A stretch of DNA of 64,000 bases from Heterocephalus glaber (GCF_000247695.1 NW_004624800.1:9928303-9992302), one strand, 5' to 3'. Positions 44,756 through 57,688 are shown, counted from the first letter of the stretch. The notes: generated by a model from the sequence alone, not told the origin. Program-made: numbers and translations.

Positions 44756-47700
44756 AATGTTGGTGACAATAAACTTGTTTTCTCATATTTTTGGCAAGGA
44801 GTAACTCTCATACATTGGAGTTGCCAAAGAAACTGTTCTTTTTGTCTCAACAGTGTGAATTGTCTAGTTTTTAACAAAACAGTTTCAATTCCAAGAGAGC
44901 CAAGGGCAAGATGTGCACTCCTTTTTTAAGGTCTGAGTTAAAGATTCTTAGATATCACTTCTGGTGCATTCTCATAGTCAAAGGGTCATAAGGCCATTCT
45001 AGATTCAAGGGGAAAGACAACATAGTCCACCTCTGGATAGTAGGAGTTGAATACTTACTGATGGTGATATTTGGAAACAATTTACTACAGAAAAGGATAT
45101 GTTAAGTGGTAACTGAAGAGTGAAAGTTAATCATCTATTCAAATAGATGGAGCAAGAGGATTCAAGGCAAAATTTCAAGTTCAAAGAAATGAACAAGACA
45201 TAGGCTAGCTCTGACTATCAAAATGGAGGGTACTAAAATTATGCCTATAATTAGCCCTTGTAATAGAGCATGGGAATTTATTACATGAGAATATAGAGAG
45301 AGGCAAGGTCCAAGATGTACAGGGAAAGGATGAGAGACCAGGCCAGGAGTCCTGCTAATGTGCTCAGTTTATTGAGTGTCAAAAGTACAAGGGCCTAGTG
45401 TTTTAAATCTGCTCAACATTTTGACAAGGTACATCTTTAATAAATGCTAAAAATTCAAGTAAGGAAATGAAAATCTTATTTGTCATTGGAAATTCTGAAA
45501 AGAAGAACACATTATATTTTAGGAAGTTGTTATTTTTATCCAATAATTCACCCAGGTGATAAATATGGGTATGAGACCCTTTTCTATTTTTATTTCTCTT
45601 CTGCTCTATAAATACTTTGATTTACGATCATTCACTAATGACACAGCACTTTAACATCAATAATCATTGTGTTGTGAAAGTGTGGATATTTATTCAGAAT
45701 TATTTCCAAAAAGTTCTGAGGATTTTTTCCATTAAGTTTTAAATCTTTGAATGATTAAAACTGAATTACATTAGGCTATGCTGAGGAAAAATTTCCAGAC
45801 ATGAGAAAAACTGTAACAGAGCCATAAATAGGCAAAACAAGCTTATTGATAGGACAAAAAAAAATTACTTTTATAGACAACCCTGGTTAATTTCTAATAT
45901 AATTATACTGTTCACCCAAGTGTGAAAAAATTATATTCCCATTCAAAAGATTATTATTTTGTGAAATATTTAAAGAAACATGACTTTCTACAATACTAAT
46001 AATAAATTATCAAGTAAGGAATTTGTATGTGGACATGGTGTTGTTATTTATATTCAGTTACACAGAAAAGAATATTTGATAAACTATGTTCACCTCAGAA
46101 TCCCAGGGTTGTTTCTTAATCAAATATTATTCTATAGTTAGTTACCCTATTTTTGGTATTAATAAGTGAAAAGATATTTTTTAAATATGCCATAAAAATG
46201 TATGTTCTTTTAAACTTCTATTCACATATTGATGCTTGATATTTTAAGAATATTTCATTATGTTTCACATTGTTAAATTTACTAGATTTTACTTTCATAC
46301 TAAATATACTAACAGTTCTTAGTGTCTACTTAATGAAAAACCATAATAGGTTGTATTTCCTGAAGAAATCCTGCCAATTCATCTTGAGTTAAACCCTATT
46401 GGAAGAAGCCAAGAAAGGCCCATTTCATATGGAGCATTTTTCAACAGTAAACATTGCTATAATGAGGTTTCTGTGCTTTAAAAAATTGATTCCACTTTCG
46501 AAAGTATTTTATGCAAGACCAGAGCATGATAGGAGTATCAAGAGTCTGTGACTCATTATTCTATTGCAATTCCCTATTGCAGTTCTACAATAGATTGCAT
46601 TCATTTCCTTTAACGATCTCTTAATAGGTCCTATCTAGCATTTTCTACCTTTCACTTATGCCTTTTTCATAATATGCTAATTTTTCTTCTCTGTTTTTTG
46701 CATTTCTATTACTTTTAAGATATTTGTGTTTTATCACCTGTATTATATTCATACTTTACCATTTCAAGGTTGTAATGTTATTTTATCCTCTAAGAAGTTT
46801 ATAACTGTTCATTTGGAGATTATTTTTATTTGTGTACTTAAACCTCTGAGTTTGATGAATCGATTTTGCAGTAAGAGAAAATTTATTGTAGAGTGCTTTA
46901 TGAATATCCCATCTTGAAATCTCTTTCCCTAATGTACAATATATATAAGTTGACATGGCTTTTCTTAATAGTTTTTTTAATGAATCATGAACAATATTTA
47001 AGAAATTAAATTGCCAGCAACTTCCAAATATAAAGGAAAGGAGACAAAGAAGTCAAGGGCAACTGAAACTACACAGGGCAAACAGAAATGCTGCACCTTC
47101 AGTAAGGTTTATGTTTGCCAGAATTAGAGGAAAAATACACAAAGACAAATTTTTTTCTTTTCTTATATCTGCTGGAAAAAACCTGCATGTGCTTTTGACT
47201 TTTTAAGTGATAGATAATTTGATGTTTTATGAAGTCCAGCAAGCAACAAAGCACAATTAGGAGACAGTGGTAAGGAAAAAATACCTGGCCTGGCTTTCTG
47301 TCTCAGGAAAAAAAAAAATGACAAAAGGCAGAGGTTCCATTTGTCACTTTCCTGACACACAGCACATTGTCACTATTCTATAATGTGTATTTTTTGTGTT
47401 GAGTTTACTTCTGTGAAAGTTTTAACTAAGATTTCTCAAGTAAGACACTGATAAAATGTGATACTGTCCTGAGAGATCCAGGCATCTAAATAAGTTTGCA
47501 GAGTAGATATTGCTTGGAGCTGAAAACAAATTCCATTTAGCTAAATCTGATGTAGGGTTTCTCAGGAGTATGCTAATAAGGAAATTTTTGTCAGAAAGCA
47601 TTTATTCTCATAAAAGGTATTGTCAGGACAGCAGTTAACAGCATTAGCAACAACAATAAAATTAAGATGCTCTCCTCCTTATGTTTAAAGGCTGAACAAT

Positions 47701-50572
47701 CTGCCTAGCTGAGTTGGACTCCTAAGTATACAAAATGAATGCAGCAAGCGACTCTTGTGCAATAAGCAAAAATGATATGGTACAAATCATTTTCAGAGGC
47801 TGTACTCCTAAGTACCCATTATAGCTAGACATTGAGCATTAAGAAGCAATGGACCATGTTGTACTGGCCCATTTATACTCCATACACATTGTGTTCTCAC
47901 TGCAGGTATCAGGAGTAATCCAGTAGAATGCATCTAGTTCGAACTGTCATATAAAGGAATGTATTATTTGTAGAGGTTTTAGAACATGAATGGAGGTAGT
48001 CATAAGAGCCATAAATGCCAACTTGAGACAAGAAATCAAAGTGAAACAGCAGTCTCCTGCCTTTCCTTATCATATTTCTAAAACACATCAAAGCAATTCT
48101 ATGCAGTATAGAAAGCCACCTCATCAGAGAGACAATCCCAAGGGCCTCCCAGGTCCATAGCTTTCTTGGCTGGCAAATCCTCAGCTCTGTCTGATTCTGC
48201 CAGAGGCCAGGTGGGTCAGAGAAAGCCACCATCATTTCGGCTGATGTTTTCAATGTCCTTTCCTTTTTATTCCTTCTTCTCTATTTGGAAAAAGACCAAA
48301 GGTAATGAGATAAAGGAAAAGCCTAACAAACCCCACTTAGATAAGTTATTAGTACTTGTCCTTTAATTTTCCTGCATTTAAAATTGGATAATGAAATCTG
48401 AGGCATCCTACCATAACCTACATTTAGCTCACTTGCTTTTAGAGTTGCAAATTGCCCACTACAACTTCCTCTATAGAGTTAGGAATGATGGTGTGGGTGT
48501 GTTCTATGCCTAACTTTTCATCACGGACCTAAAGCAAACACCAAAATAAAAATTATGTTTTCCATATTCAGAAAGTCTTTTCATTAGGCTTGAAAATAAT
48601 GGCCCCATCTTTCCTCAGTTACAATGCTTAACACATTATTGGAAGAATCAGGTGCTCAATTTCTATGCAGTCTACCTACGTTGATATGGACCCTTGCCAG
48701 TGGCTGGGACAGAACACCAGAGTCGTGCTCTAGAGAAAGGAGGTTGAAAACAATGAGAAGCAGCAGGATTCCAGCCAAGCACAACACAGTTCCGTGAACT
48801 AAAACCATGCAGGAAACCATCCAGCAGCCTACAACTGGGAAAACTAATGACAGCTTGGTGAAAGCCAATGAGCACAGAGATGTCCAGAGATTTTCCAAAG
48901 CAAATTTCCTGGAGAAGCAGAATTGAAAATTGGTCAACTAGTACTGTGAGAGACTTTATAGATCCCTATTGGCAGTTCTCTGTCAAATAACCTGAGAAGC
49001 TAATCCACTAGGATGAAGCTTTTTTCTCTAGCTGCTAAAAGGCTGAGGTAGACAGGGGCTGACAGAACAGCGGGAAACAAAAGTGCATGGCTTTTTCAAT
49101 GAAATGACCACAAAAAATATAATTATAAATTCTCACTAATCAGAGTGTGCTAAAAAAGTTGTGTTTATGAAAGAAATCAAATTCATAATTTAATTGAAAT
49201 AAAAGTCATTCTTTAAAATATGAGTGAGAAAAACAAACTATTCTTCCCTAAGCTATGACATGAAAAGTAGGTTTCTTCTTTCATCAAAAATATTTATTTA
49301 TATAAACTGGGCTTTACAAGTTTGACATAACTCTTTAACTTTTGTCTGCCTACTCTTTCAATTGTAAACTTTCTATTCAAGAAGGATCTGTCTTGAAAAT
49401 AATTTTAATTGGAGACAAAAGCTTTTGATTAATTACATTCTTTGATTAATTACTTAATGTAAGAGAATCAAGGAATACAGAAACCATGCAAATCATTTTT
49501 AAATACCCGGCATAATATTTGTGCTGAAAATAATTCACGGAAATGCATTTATTTTTCTTTGTATGCCAAAAATAATACAGCTATTAACACAAGAATTCTC
49601 TAAGGAATGCTTCCTATGCTGGAGTCATTTCCATACCACAGGGTACACAGACAGTACTGAGCCCTAGCCTTCACCCATTTATCCACTCTACACCTTTCAC
49701 TGAAACCAAGTATGAAATATGTCACAAGAAAAACTGAGTTTCTGCCTTCCAGAGCCTGTTATTTTGTATATAAGCATATTAGATTTCAAATGACTTATTA
49801 AAATAAATAATATTTTATTAAAAAGAGCAATTAGATTTGTTTGTAGAACAATTAATTTTTTTATTTCACTATAATTAGCAACAAGTGGAATTGATTTTGA
49901 AGTAGATTGAGTACAACACAGATTTTCTTTAATTGGGGTAAAAGTACCTTTTTAAGAAAAGTTTACTGAAAAATTAAAGAAAGCTAGTTTAAAATCTATT
50001 TCTTAGCATGAGATGAAACTATTATTTCTGCCATCTGAACTTCCTGAGTGTAAAATTTACTAGCATGTGATAGTTTAGTTTATCCTTATATGGAAAGTTA
50101 AGAAAGTATATTCCTCTAGATTCTGCCTTGTGTCAGCCTTACAAATGGTGCAGGTATTGTCACAGGCAGAATTAGGTCGCATCATTTGGACTGTCTAGAT
50201 CACAGTCAGTGTTTTATTAAAACCCACATATTTGATTCACACTGTACTCCAACATTAAAAAGCAGAATAATGTTTTAAATTTAGCTAGTTTCCTGAAGCA
50301 AGCCATTGAGGGTCAGATAATGGAAAAGTAATTTACTTACACAGCTTTAAAACTATGTAATTCCTGAAAGGATTGTACTTTAAAATTAGTAGATTTCAAA
50401 TGATGCTACTTACTCTCCTCAAACGCCTGAATGGTTTTAAGTATTCTTATTCTTCCACAGCCAGAATTTAAAATTCAAATCCTGTAAATATTTGAAAAAC
50501 TATGTCAAGACCACACTTGTCAAATACATCCTTTTGTATTTTGTATAGTTGAGCATTTGGGGATACAGGGTG
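44756..50572. other. Repeat-poor unique sequence, 5.8 kb
   Basis: I find no SINE, LINE, LTR or DNA transposon that I can name in this stretch, in contrast with the rest of the window. ORFs such as 47909-48253 minus and 48656-48937 minus have no recognisable domain. The second is hydrophobic and is discussed under findings. Confidence 0.4.
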
Positions 50573-50587
50573 GTGATGCTAGTTTTT

Positions 50588-50668
50588 TTTTTATATACTG
50601 GGTTTCAAACTCAGGACCTTGCATTTGTGAGGCAGGCGGCGGAACATCTGAGCTAAATCCCCGGCCCA
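50588..50668 (-). mobile_element. ID-type SINE with perfect target-site duplication
   Basis: Oligo-T, ATATACTGGGTTTCAAACTC through GAGCTAAATCCCCGGCCC on the + strand. The 14-bp sequence TGATGCTAGTTTTT flanks it perfectly (50574-50587 and 50669-50682). A recent insertion relative to other copies. Confidence 0.95.
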
Positions 50669-50682
50669 TGATGCTAGTTTTT

Positions 50683-51478
50683 AACAAAATTCATGGAAGG
50701 GGCTTAATGAGACAAAATATAACTTAACTGAGCCCATTTTATTTTTCAAAATGCTTTCATTTATTGGTAGGAGTAAAATTTGCTTTACACAAGGAGAAAA
50801 GGAAACTTACGTGCTATTTAAGGAAACTTTAAAATGTCCTGTGCATTTACCCACCATCTGTACAATTTTTCTTCCTTGTCTGCAGCATTGGTCATTAATC
50901 TTTGCAAGCAGCCAAGTGAAAATCTAAGGTGCCATCCATGCATAACCTCGTATTCGCAGACTAATGGAAGCACATTTGAAAGTTCAGCTTATTGAATCAT
51001 AAAGCAACTTACTTTCTCAAAAAGAAGTTTACTTTGGCTCCTATCTGTCAAACCACTGATGATCAGAAATCTTTACTGAATTACTTTTAGCAGCATCATC
51101 ATTTTTCAAAGCAAGAAAACACGCATGCATATCTTGATTGCAGTTGAAGATAACTTGAGCTTCAAATGTGCATGAAAGTGATACTTTAAGCGTAATTAGT
51201 ATTTTGGCAAATCAAGATTCAACTTATTTTTTGTGGGTAAATCACACATCTTAATTCAGGTATTCAGCTGACAGGGCTCAGTCACCGCTAGGAACATCTC
51301 AAAAGTTCACAGTAAGTCAGTGATAGGCCACCACAGCTAAACACATCCCACTCCATCTTAGTAGCAAAGGTGATTTCAGAAGAGTTCCCTTTGGCCCATG
51401 TGGTTTATATGAGTCTAAATTACTGGGAAAAATAAAGAGGAAAAGATTTCAAAAGCCAAGCCATAAATCTTATTTCGC
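50683..51478. other. Unique AT-rich sequence
   Basis: No feature recognised. Confidence 0.4.
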
Positions 51479-51479
51479 C

Positions 51480-51672
51480 TTTGCCTAGATGACCCAATTC
51501 TACCTCTGAATGGATGTGTGACCTTGGACTAGGAACGTGACCTCTTATCGTGTAATGTAATTCATCTAGAAAATAATATGGCTTGCTCCACCTAACACAC
51601 CAAACTCTGATAAAGTTCAAATGAAATTATGCATATGAATGTGACATTGAGATTTGAAATGCTATGCAAGAA
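51480..51672 (-). mobile_element. MIR SINE
   Basis: Antisense MIR order: GATGTGTGACCTTGGACTAG, TTCATCTAGAAAATAATATG, GATAAAGTTCAAATGAAATT, then AAATGCTATGCAAG. Confidence 0.7.
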
Positions 51673-51798
51673 AAGACTTGGTTATTAGGCTGCTCTATTG
51701 TGGCCTTTCCACCTTTCCAGTGTCACCTTCCAGAAGTTCAGGATAAGATGGTCTGTTTCAAACTAATTCCTAAACTAGTTTGCATTCTTACCCTGAAT

Positions 51799-51849
51799 AA
51801 GACAGAGAGACTAAGAGTGACTCTTAGTCTCTAAGAGTGACTCTGTCTT
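51799..51849. repeat. Nested inverted repeat (hairpin)
   Basis: Inner perfect hairpin AGACTAAGAG / CTCTTAGTCT with a TGA loop (51808-51830). Outer perfect arms AAGACAGAG (51799-51807) and CTCTGTCTT (51841-51849). Between the right arms lies a duplicated CTAAGAGTGA (51831-51840). Confidence 0.9.
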
Positions 51850-52533
51850 GGATGCCCTTTATGGCTGGTCTTGCCCTTCTTCTGTAAGGTGATAGTTCTG
51901 CAACAGGGACCCCACACTTCTCTGTACAAGGAGTAGCATTTTTGTGCACTTCCCCTGTCTTTAGCTACTCAAATGACTAACACAAGGCTGTCGCATTGGC
52001 AAACCAAGAAATACCAGGTACCATGGAAGGCGTTCAATGCACTATGGAGAGGGAATGAGTTAAATTTTACAAGTATGCTAGGATCCTTAGTGCTCACAAG
52101 TGTACCACACAAGTGCCTACTCAGAGCTTTTCTTCAGGTTTAGATAGCCCAAGACTTGATAGTTTATTGGCTTCTCTCCTCCCCTCTTCACTACCTCCAA
52201 CTTACAATAACAAATCCTATTTAGCTCCTTGTCATCTACTCCCAAATAGGCCCTAAGTCTCCATTTACATAAGTGAGTTTTCCCCAAATAAGGATAGGTA
52301 TCAAGGAAAAATAATGTCGCTCTGTTCCACATGTGTGCCTTTGATGGACAATTCTTTTAGATTTTTCATTTTTTTAAAAGTATCATTGTACGTCTGTGTT
52401 TTAGTTGTTGCTATTCTATAAACATAAAAGCTTTACACAACATTCTCACATGCAAAAAACTGGAAAACAAATCATACTGACATACTGATGTGAAAATACA
52501 AAATAAAATCCTAGCCATCAAAATCCATAGTAT
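51850..52533. other. Unique sequence
   Basis: No feature recognised. Confidence 0.4.
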
Positions 52534-52534
52534 G

Positions 52535-53400
52535 TCACAGGCATAATAATCCTTGATTTCAAAATATGCTCCAGAACCACAAAAATCAGCACAGCATGGT
52601 ACTGGCATTCGAGCAGACACAGAGGTCAGTGGAACAGAATAGGGATCCTCAAAGTAAGCCCAAACATTGGCAGCTCACTGACTGTGCATGCATTGGTTAA
52701 AGGGCAACCTCTTTAATAAATGGTACTGTGAAAACCAGATAGCCATATTCACAAGATTAAAACAAACCATTTCTTAACTTGTTCAAAAATCAACTCAAGA
52801 TGGATTGAAGACCTAAACATAAGACTGAAGAGCTGAAACTATGAAGCATGAACATATAGCGAAGTACTTCAACATGTAGCATTGCTATAGGCAACGATTT
52901 TTTTGGATATGACCCCAAAAGCAGAGGAACCCAAAACAAAAAATAGACAAATAGATTACATAAAACTCAAAAGCTTTTGCACAACAAAGGAAACAATCAA
53001 CAGTGAAAAGACAAACTATAGAATGGAGAAAACATATTTCAACTCTCTATCACACCAAGGGTTGATATCTATAACACAAAGAACAAAAAAAAAATCCTAA
53101 CAACAAAAAAACAAGTCATCAGACTGCAAAATGGGCAAGTGCTCTAAACAGATACTTGTCAACAGAAGAAACAAGTATATGAACAATGCTAAAGATCCTT
53201 AACCATCAGGAAAATGTAAATCAAAGCCACAATAGATACCATCTCACCCCCAGTAGAATATCTGTTTTAATAAAAAGTATTACTGGTGAGAATGTGGAGA
53301 AAAGAAGCTTATATATTGTTATTGGAAATGTAATTCAGGACAGCTGATATGGAGAAAAACATGAAAATTTCTCCAAACTAAAACTATATCTACCATATTA
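52535..53400 (+). mobile_element. Old LINE-1 ORF2 C-terminal fragment
   Basis: GCATGGTACTGGCATTCGAG near 52590, AGTGGAACAGAATAGGGATC near 52629, a CATAAAACTCAAAAGCTTTT run near 52959, and GCAAAATGGGCAAGTGCTCT near 53127 follow the L1 ORF2 order on the + strand. Many stops. Both ends are truncated. Confidence 0.8.
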
Positions 53401-53472
53401 CTTAGCTGTCCTATATCTCCTCCTTTTCCCTTTTTCCTCCTCCTCCTACTTCCTCCTTCCTTTTTTCTTCTC

Positions 53473-53535
53473 TGAGTGCTGGGGATTAAATTCACAGCCT
53501 CACAGAGGTCTACCATCCCCTAGTTCTTGAGCTAA
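53473..53535 (-). mobile_element. ID-type SINE fragment
   Basis: GAGTGCTGGGGATTAAATTC through TTCTTGAGCTAA reads as a degraded antisense ID body. Preceded by a T/C-rich stretch. Confidence 0.55.
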
Positions 53536-53616
53536 TATTTAAGATATATCACCAGGTACTGATGTCCTGGTCTGTTTCACATCTTAGAGCTGTGCTAATG
53601 GTACCAAAGTCGGCTG

Positions 53617-53630
53617 CAAAATATAAAGGA
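53617..53630. repeat. Target-site duplication of 5S copy (left)
   Basis: CAAAATATAAAGGA, identical to 53722-53735. Confidence 0.9.
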
Positions 53631-53721
53631 CTCCCATCCAAGTAATAACCAGGCCCAACCCTGCTTACCTTCCGAGATCAGATGAAATCAGGTGCGCTCA
53701 GGGTAATATGGCCATAGACTT
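53631..53721 (-). pseudogene. 5S rRNA retropseudogene, 3'-truncated
   Basis: 5S rRNA is a structural RNA of the large ribosomal subunit. The minus strand begins GTCTATGGCCATATTACCCT and continues through ATCTGATCTCGGAAGGTAAG, near-identical to the first ~89 nt of vertebrate 5S RNA. The last ~32 nt of the RNA, including the terminal stem strand, are missing. The internal control region is mostly present but with substitutions. A perfect 14-bp duplication, CAAAATATAAAGGA, flanks the copy (53617-53630 and 53722-53735). There is no poly(A) tail. This is a retrotransposed, non-functional copy. Confidence 0.93.
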
Positions 53722-53735
53722 CAAAATATAAAGGA
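53722..53735. repeat. Target-site duplication of 5S copy (right)
   Basis: CAAAATATAAAGGA, identical to 53617-53630. Confidence 0.9.
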
Positions 53736-53958
53736 ACACATTCAAATCACAGAACTTGAGAAATCTTTCAAGGGGAACTGCTCTTACAGATTTTCATTCT
53801 TGTTTACCAAACTTCTTAAGTCATTCAGACATCCCTACCTAAGAAGGCTGAAACATGCCAGTGTTCATGGAACCTTGACATTGATAATATAGGCCACATT
53901 GTATGTGTGTATGCTTATATATGTACATGTGTGTGTATGTGTGTGTGTTGTATATGTG

Positions 53959-54117
53959 TTACCCAGGATTGAACATAGGGCCTTATCGCTAAGCTATATC
54001 CCCAACCCCTTTTTTGTTTTTTATTTTGAGACAAGGTCTGACCAAGTAGCCCAAGCTAGATTCAAACTTGAGTCCTCCTGCCTCAGCCTTCCAGAGATTA
54101 AATGCTGAGATTGCAAG
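53959..54117 (-). mobile_element. Composite B1 + ID SINE
   Basis: The ID part (ACCCAGGATTGAACATAGGG ... AAGCTATATCCCCAACCCC) is followed by a B1/7SL-type part (TTTTGAGACAAGGTCTGACC ... CTCCTGCCTCAGCCTTCCAG). On the minus strand the order is B1 then ID. A TG microsatellite (53898-53950) abuts it. Confidence 0.85.
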
Positions 54118-56298
54118 TCTTTACTTCCCCTTTTATACTTTCTTCTGTTGCATTGCATTGCTCAGAACCATGACTGTCTCTCTGAAGTCTCTGGGGATTC
54201 AAAATGCTAGGAGAATAGGGTTAAATCACATCTTTCATGCTATTTTCCAAAAGACATGGTTCTTTGAGGTCCTAGTTTCATTGCAAAAAATGAACCTTGT
54301 AAAACTATAGATCATGGCCAGTTCTTAGGCCTTCACTTGTATCTCTTTGGCTGTATAATGCTATCAAACTAAAGCCCAAGAGAACTTCATCAGCAAGTGG
54401 CCCCAGAATAAAAGGTAATTTATTGCTTATACAACAACTAGTGTCAATTTATGTAAATATTGGGCATCGAAGTTCACTGCTCTTTATTGGATTCTTCAGT
54501 GGTTCATAAGATGATTTTTTAAAAAACCTACTCTTCTAGTAAGTTTTATTGTTTAACAACAGTGTTGATCCAAGTAACCTCAAAAGCTGGAAGTTTGACA
54601 AGAATGTAGATACTTATTGATAGACAGAGGTTAGAATATCTTCAAAATTACAAATATATTTTTTCGTGCTACTTTAGATGATAGAATGATAGAACCTCAC
54701 TGGGAAAAAACTTAAGCTATGTAGCAGTCAGATTACTTCACAATCAGTGATTTTAATCATACATATGCCATAAGGTATTTTTGTTCTGTTTTATACCTGT
54801 TTTATTATTAGATTATGAATTTTTTTCTGGTATTAAATAGAAACTGCCACAAATTTGTTACTTAACTAAATCATAACTTCTAGGTACAGTACAGGAAAAT
54901 AAAATTTGAAAATAATAAATTTGATGCTAATTTAATTCTCCCTCATTAAAAATAAAGAAAGCAAGTCCTTCCATTCCCTTTTCTTGGATAGTTGGAAAAG
55001 AATGCTTTCTAACTGTCTCTGTAGCAGTTGAAAATATTTTTAGAAGTTACATAAGCCTTTTGCTAGGGTTACAACCTAGGTACGTCTTTCTCAAGACCTC
55101 AAGAACCATCTCTTTGATGTGTGACTACCATCAAAGAAGCCAGCCCTGATCTCACTCAGTTTCCATGGAAAGGCAAGAGCTTGAATAGCTGCCTTTCTCT
55201 AAATTGCAAATCCTTATCCTATCAGAAAGACATGAAAAGTTGATTTTCCTTTAGACAAAGCCAATTAAATCACAGGTATGGTTACCCTCTTGCCAAATAG
55301 ATGTACAGTGAACAAATGGTGCTCCCAGGGTCTTTTATTTGAGAAATAGTTATAGATTATTCTGAAAAAATGTGTATGGTACACAGTGAATGTGTATACA
55401 GTGGATGTACTGGCTGGAATACATAAAAGAATAAGACCTCTCTCTATTTTTATGATCCCCTTAAAAGTGGACTTTGGAGAAAACATCATATTTTATTTGA
55501 ATACTTATTCAATAATAAGAGGTGTATTATTTTTCTTACATCAAGGTGGAGTTTTCTGGATAATGGAGAGATTTTTCTTAATTATACTTGCCTAATAGTA
55601 TCAAACTATATCTTAATTTAGCTACTATTAACTTCTATATAACCAGACAGTGAGGAATCCTTAGAGAAGTCTTGGCATATGAAATAAAACTTTAGTGACA
55701 GCCAGTTAAAGTATTAACTAGGGATGGAACAAATACTTGTAATGCTACTAGAAAGCCTATATTTTATATTAAAGATAGATATATATGTTTTGATATGTTC
55801 AGAACAATATATAAAATCACTAATAAATGCCCATACTTCATATTTTTCAATATGATCATTTATGATTATGTTTTCACTTTTTAAACACATAAAATCATTG
55901 TAATTTTGTATATTAACTACAGAATACTGATATAATTATACATATTCTACCAATTAATAGAGATAAAATATTAGAAACAGTATTGGTTAGTATCATAATT
56001 AAAATCAAGGACAAAATATGAAATTACTTTTAATATCTATCCCAACTCCTGAATCCCATTTCCAGAATTCTAATCTAAATTCATATAATATTAGTATTTA
56101 TCCAGTCCACAAATATAAACAAATAAATATTAGTATTTTAAGAAACTACATAGATAGTCTTCAAATATTCCCATGTGCATATTTCCCTATTGCTGAGGTT
56201 TATCCTGCTCTTTAAGATAGCCTAAGTCTTTACCCCCCGGCCAAGCCTCAATAATTCAGTCATTGTTGCTGGGTGATTTTTGTGTTTTGTTTTGTTTG
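54118..56298. other. Unique AT-rich sequence
   Basis: No gene, RNA gene or nameable repeat. Short ORFs on both strands near 55265-55595 overlap each other and are not supported. Confidence 0.4.
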
Positions 56299-56460
56299 CA
56301 GTACTAGAGATTTAACCCAGGGCCTTAACACTGAGCTACATCCCCAGCCCTTTCTTAATGTATTTTTATTTAGATTGGCTTTATTTTGAGACAGGGTCTC
56401 CTTGAGTCACTAAATTGCCCATAACGGGGTCAAACTTGACACTTTACTACCTTCCCAATC
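56299..56460 (-). mobile_element. Composite B1 + ID SINE, second copy
   Basis: CAGTACTAGAGATTTAACCC with a CTGAGCTACATCCCCAGCCC end (ID half), then TATTTTGAGACAGGGTCTCC and AAATTGCCCATAACGGGGTC (B1 half). Same arrangement as 53959-54117, more diverged at the right end. Confidence 0.78.
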
Positions 56461-57688
56461 AAATTATGTTTCTCAGTGACCCTAAGATGCGGAACTTCTA
56501 AAGCACACCATGGTTCCAGTTCTGGGATGTTTTCTTCCTGTGCTTCTGTGGCCTTTGTGGTCAGCACCAGGGCGTGTAGCATTTCTGTGCTGCCATTTTG
56601 TCTTTTCCAATGAGCTTGTGAGCATCTCAAAGACAATGATGCTTCCTTTTATCTCTTTGACTGTGTCATTCTATCTGGTGCAGTTTGAATTAACTTTACT
56701 TTTTGTTCTTACCAAATACTCATCATATTGAAGATATGAAAGGCAGAAGTCATTTTGTAGTACTTTCAATAGGATTTGTCCTTTTTGAAATTTTTGTTAA
56801 ATACCAAAAAGTTTTGACATTCATTCAACCACAGAAATTGAAGGACACAAATTCCTATCTGTTTCCCAAGTATTTTTCTTTTGAATTCCTAGGTGTGACC
56901 ATATGTCTAAACAAGTTTTTTTCATCATTTCCTTTATTGTCTCCTAATAGCCAGTTTTTTACTCCATTTCCATTTAAGATACCATGTTAGCAATTCTCAT
57001 TTGTTAAAAAATCCAGAAGAACATGACCCAGGCTTTGAGTAAAAGTAAATTTTTCCTGAACAGAAAATGTTGCTCCAGAAACACACAAAAAGACTACAAT
57101 TATATTTTATGCTAAATATGTGTGAATTTTATATAAACCATCAAAAACTTAAAATGACAAATGAAATTTAATAGAAAGTAAACACTTCTATATTTTATTC
57201 CCACTAAGTATAGTGGATTGACAGGCAATACTCAATTGCTGTGATGATGTCCTTGTAGCTGAAAATGAAAAGTAAACCCACTAGTACTTGATAACAATAA
57301 ATAAAACTAGTGACAATGTCATCAGCTTATGGAGTCTCCTCTGGTCTTTTAATATCTCTTATTCAGCTGAGCCTAGTTTGTGCTACATTCTAATTTGTAC
57401 TTGCAGTTTTTCAGGACTTCAATAGGAAAACAGCTTGTAGTTTTCCTGCTGCTATCATCTCTCTGCTCATTTCTCTGTCCCCAAACATGCTTAACATAGA
57501 CTCACTATCAAGTACCTCAACTCACTGGTTTCTTCTGAAAATTTAAGGCCTTTTTTTTTTTTTTAATCATAGCATTTTTCTAGGCATGAACTTCTAAAGG
57601 AAGCATTAGTCCCAAAATGTTCACACAGAATAAGCCTTTAATAAATATCCCACAGACTAATGATAAATTATGAAAAGAATCAACACAT
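56461..57688. other. Unique sequence
   Basis: No feature recognised apart from an oligo-T at 57550-57564. Confidence 0.4.

Noticed and set aside
53631..53721. Possible functional 5S rRNA gene
   Set aside because: Missing ~32 nt at the RNA 3' end, with several substitutions and retrotransposition hallmarks.
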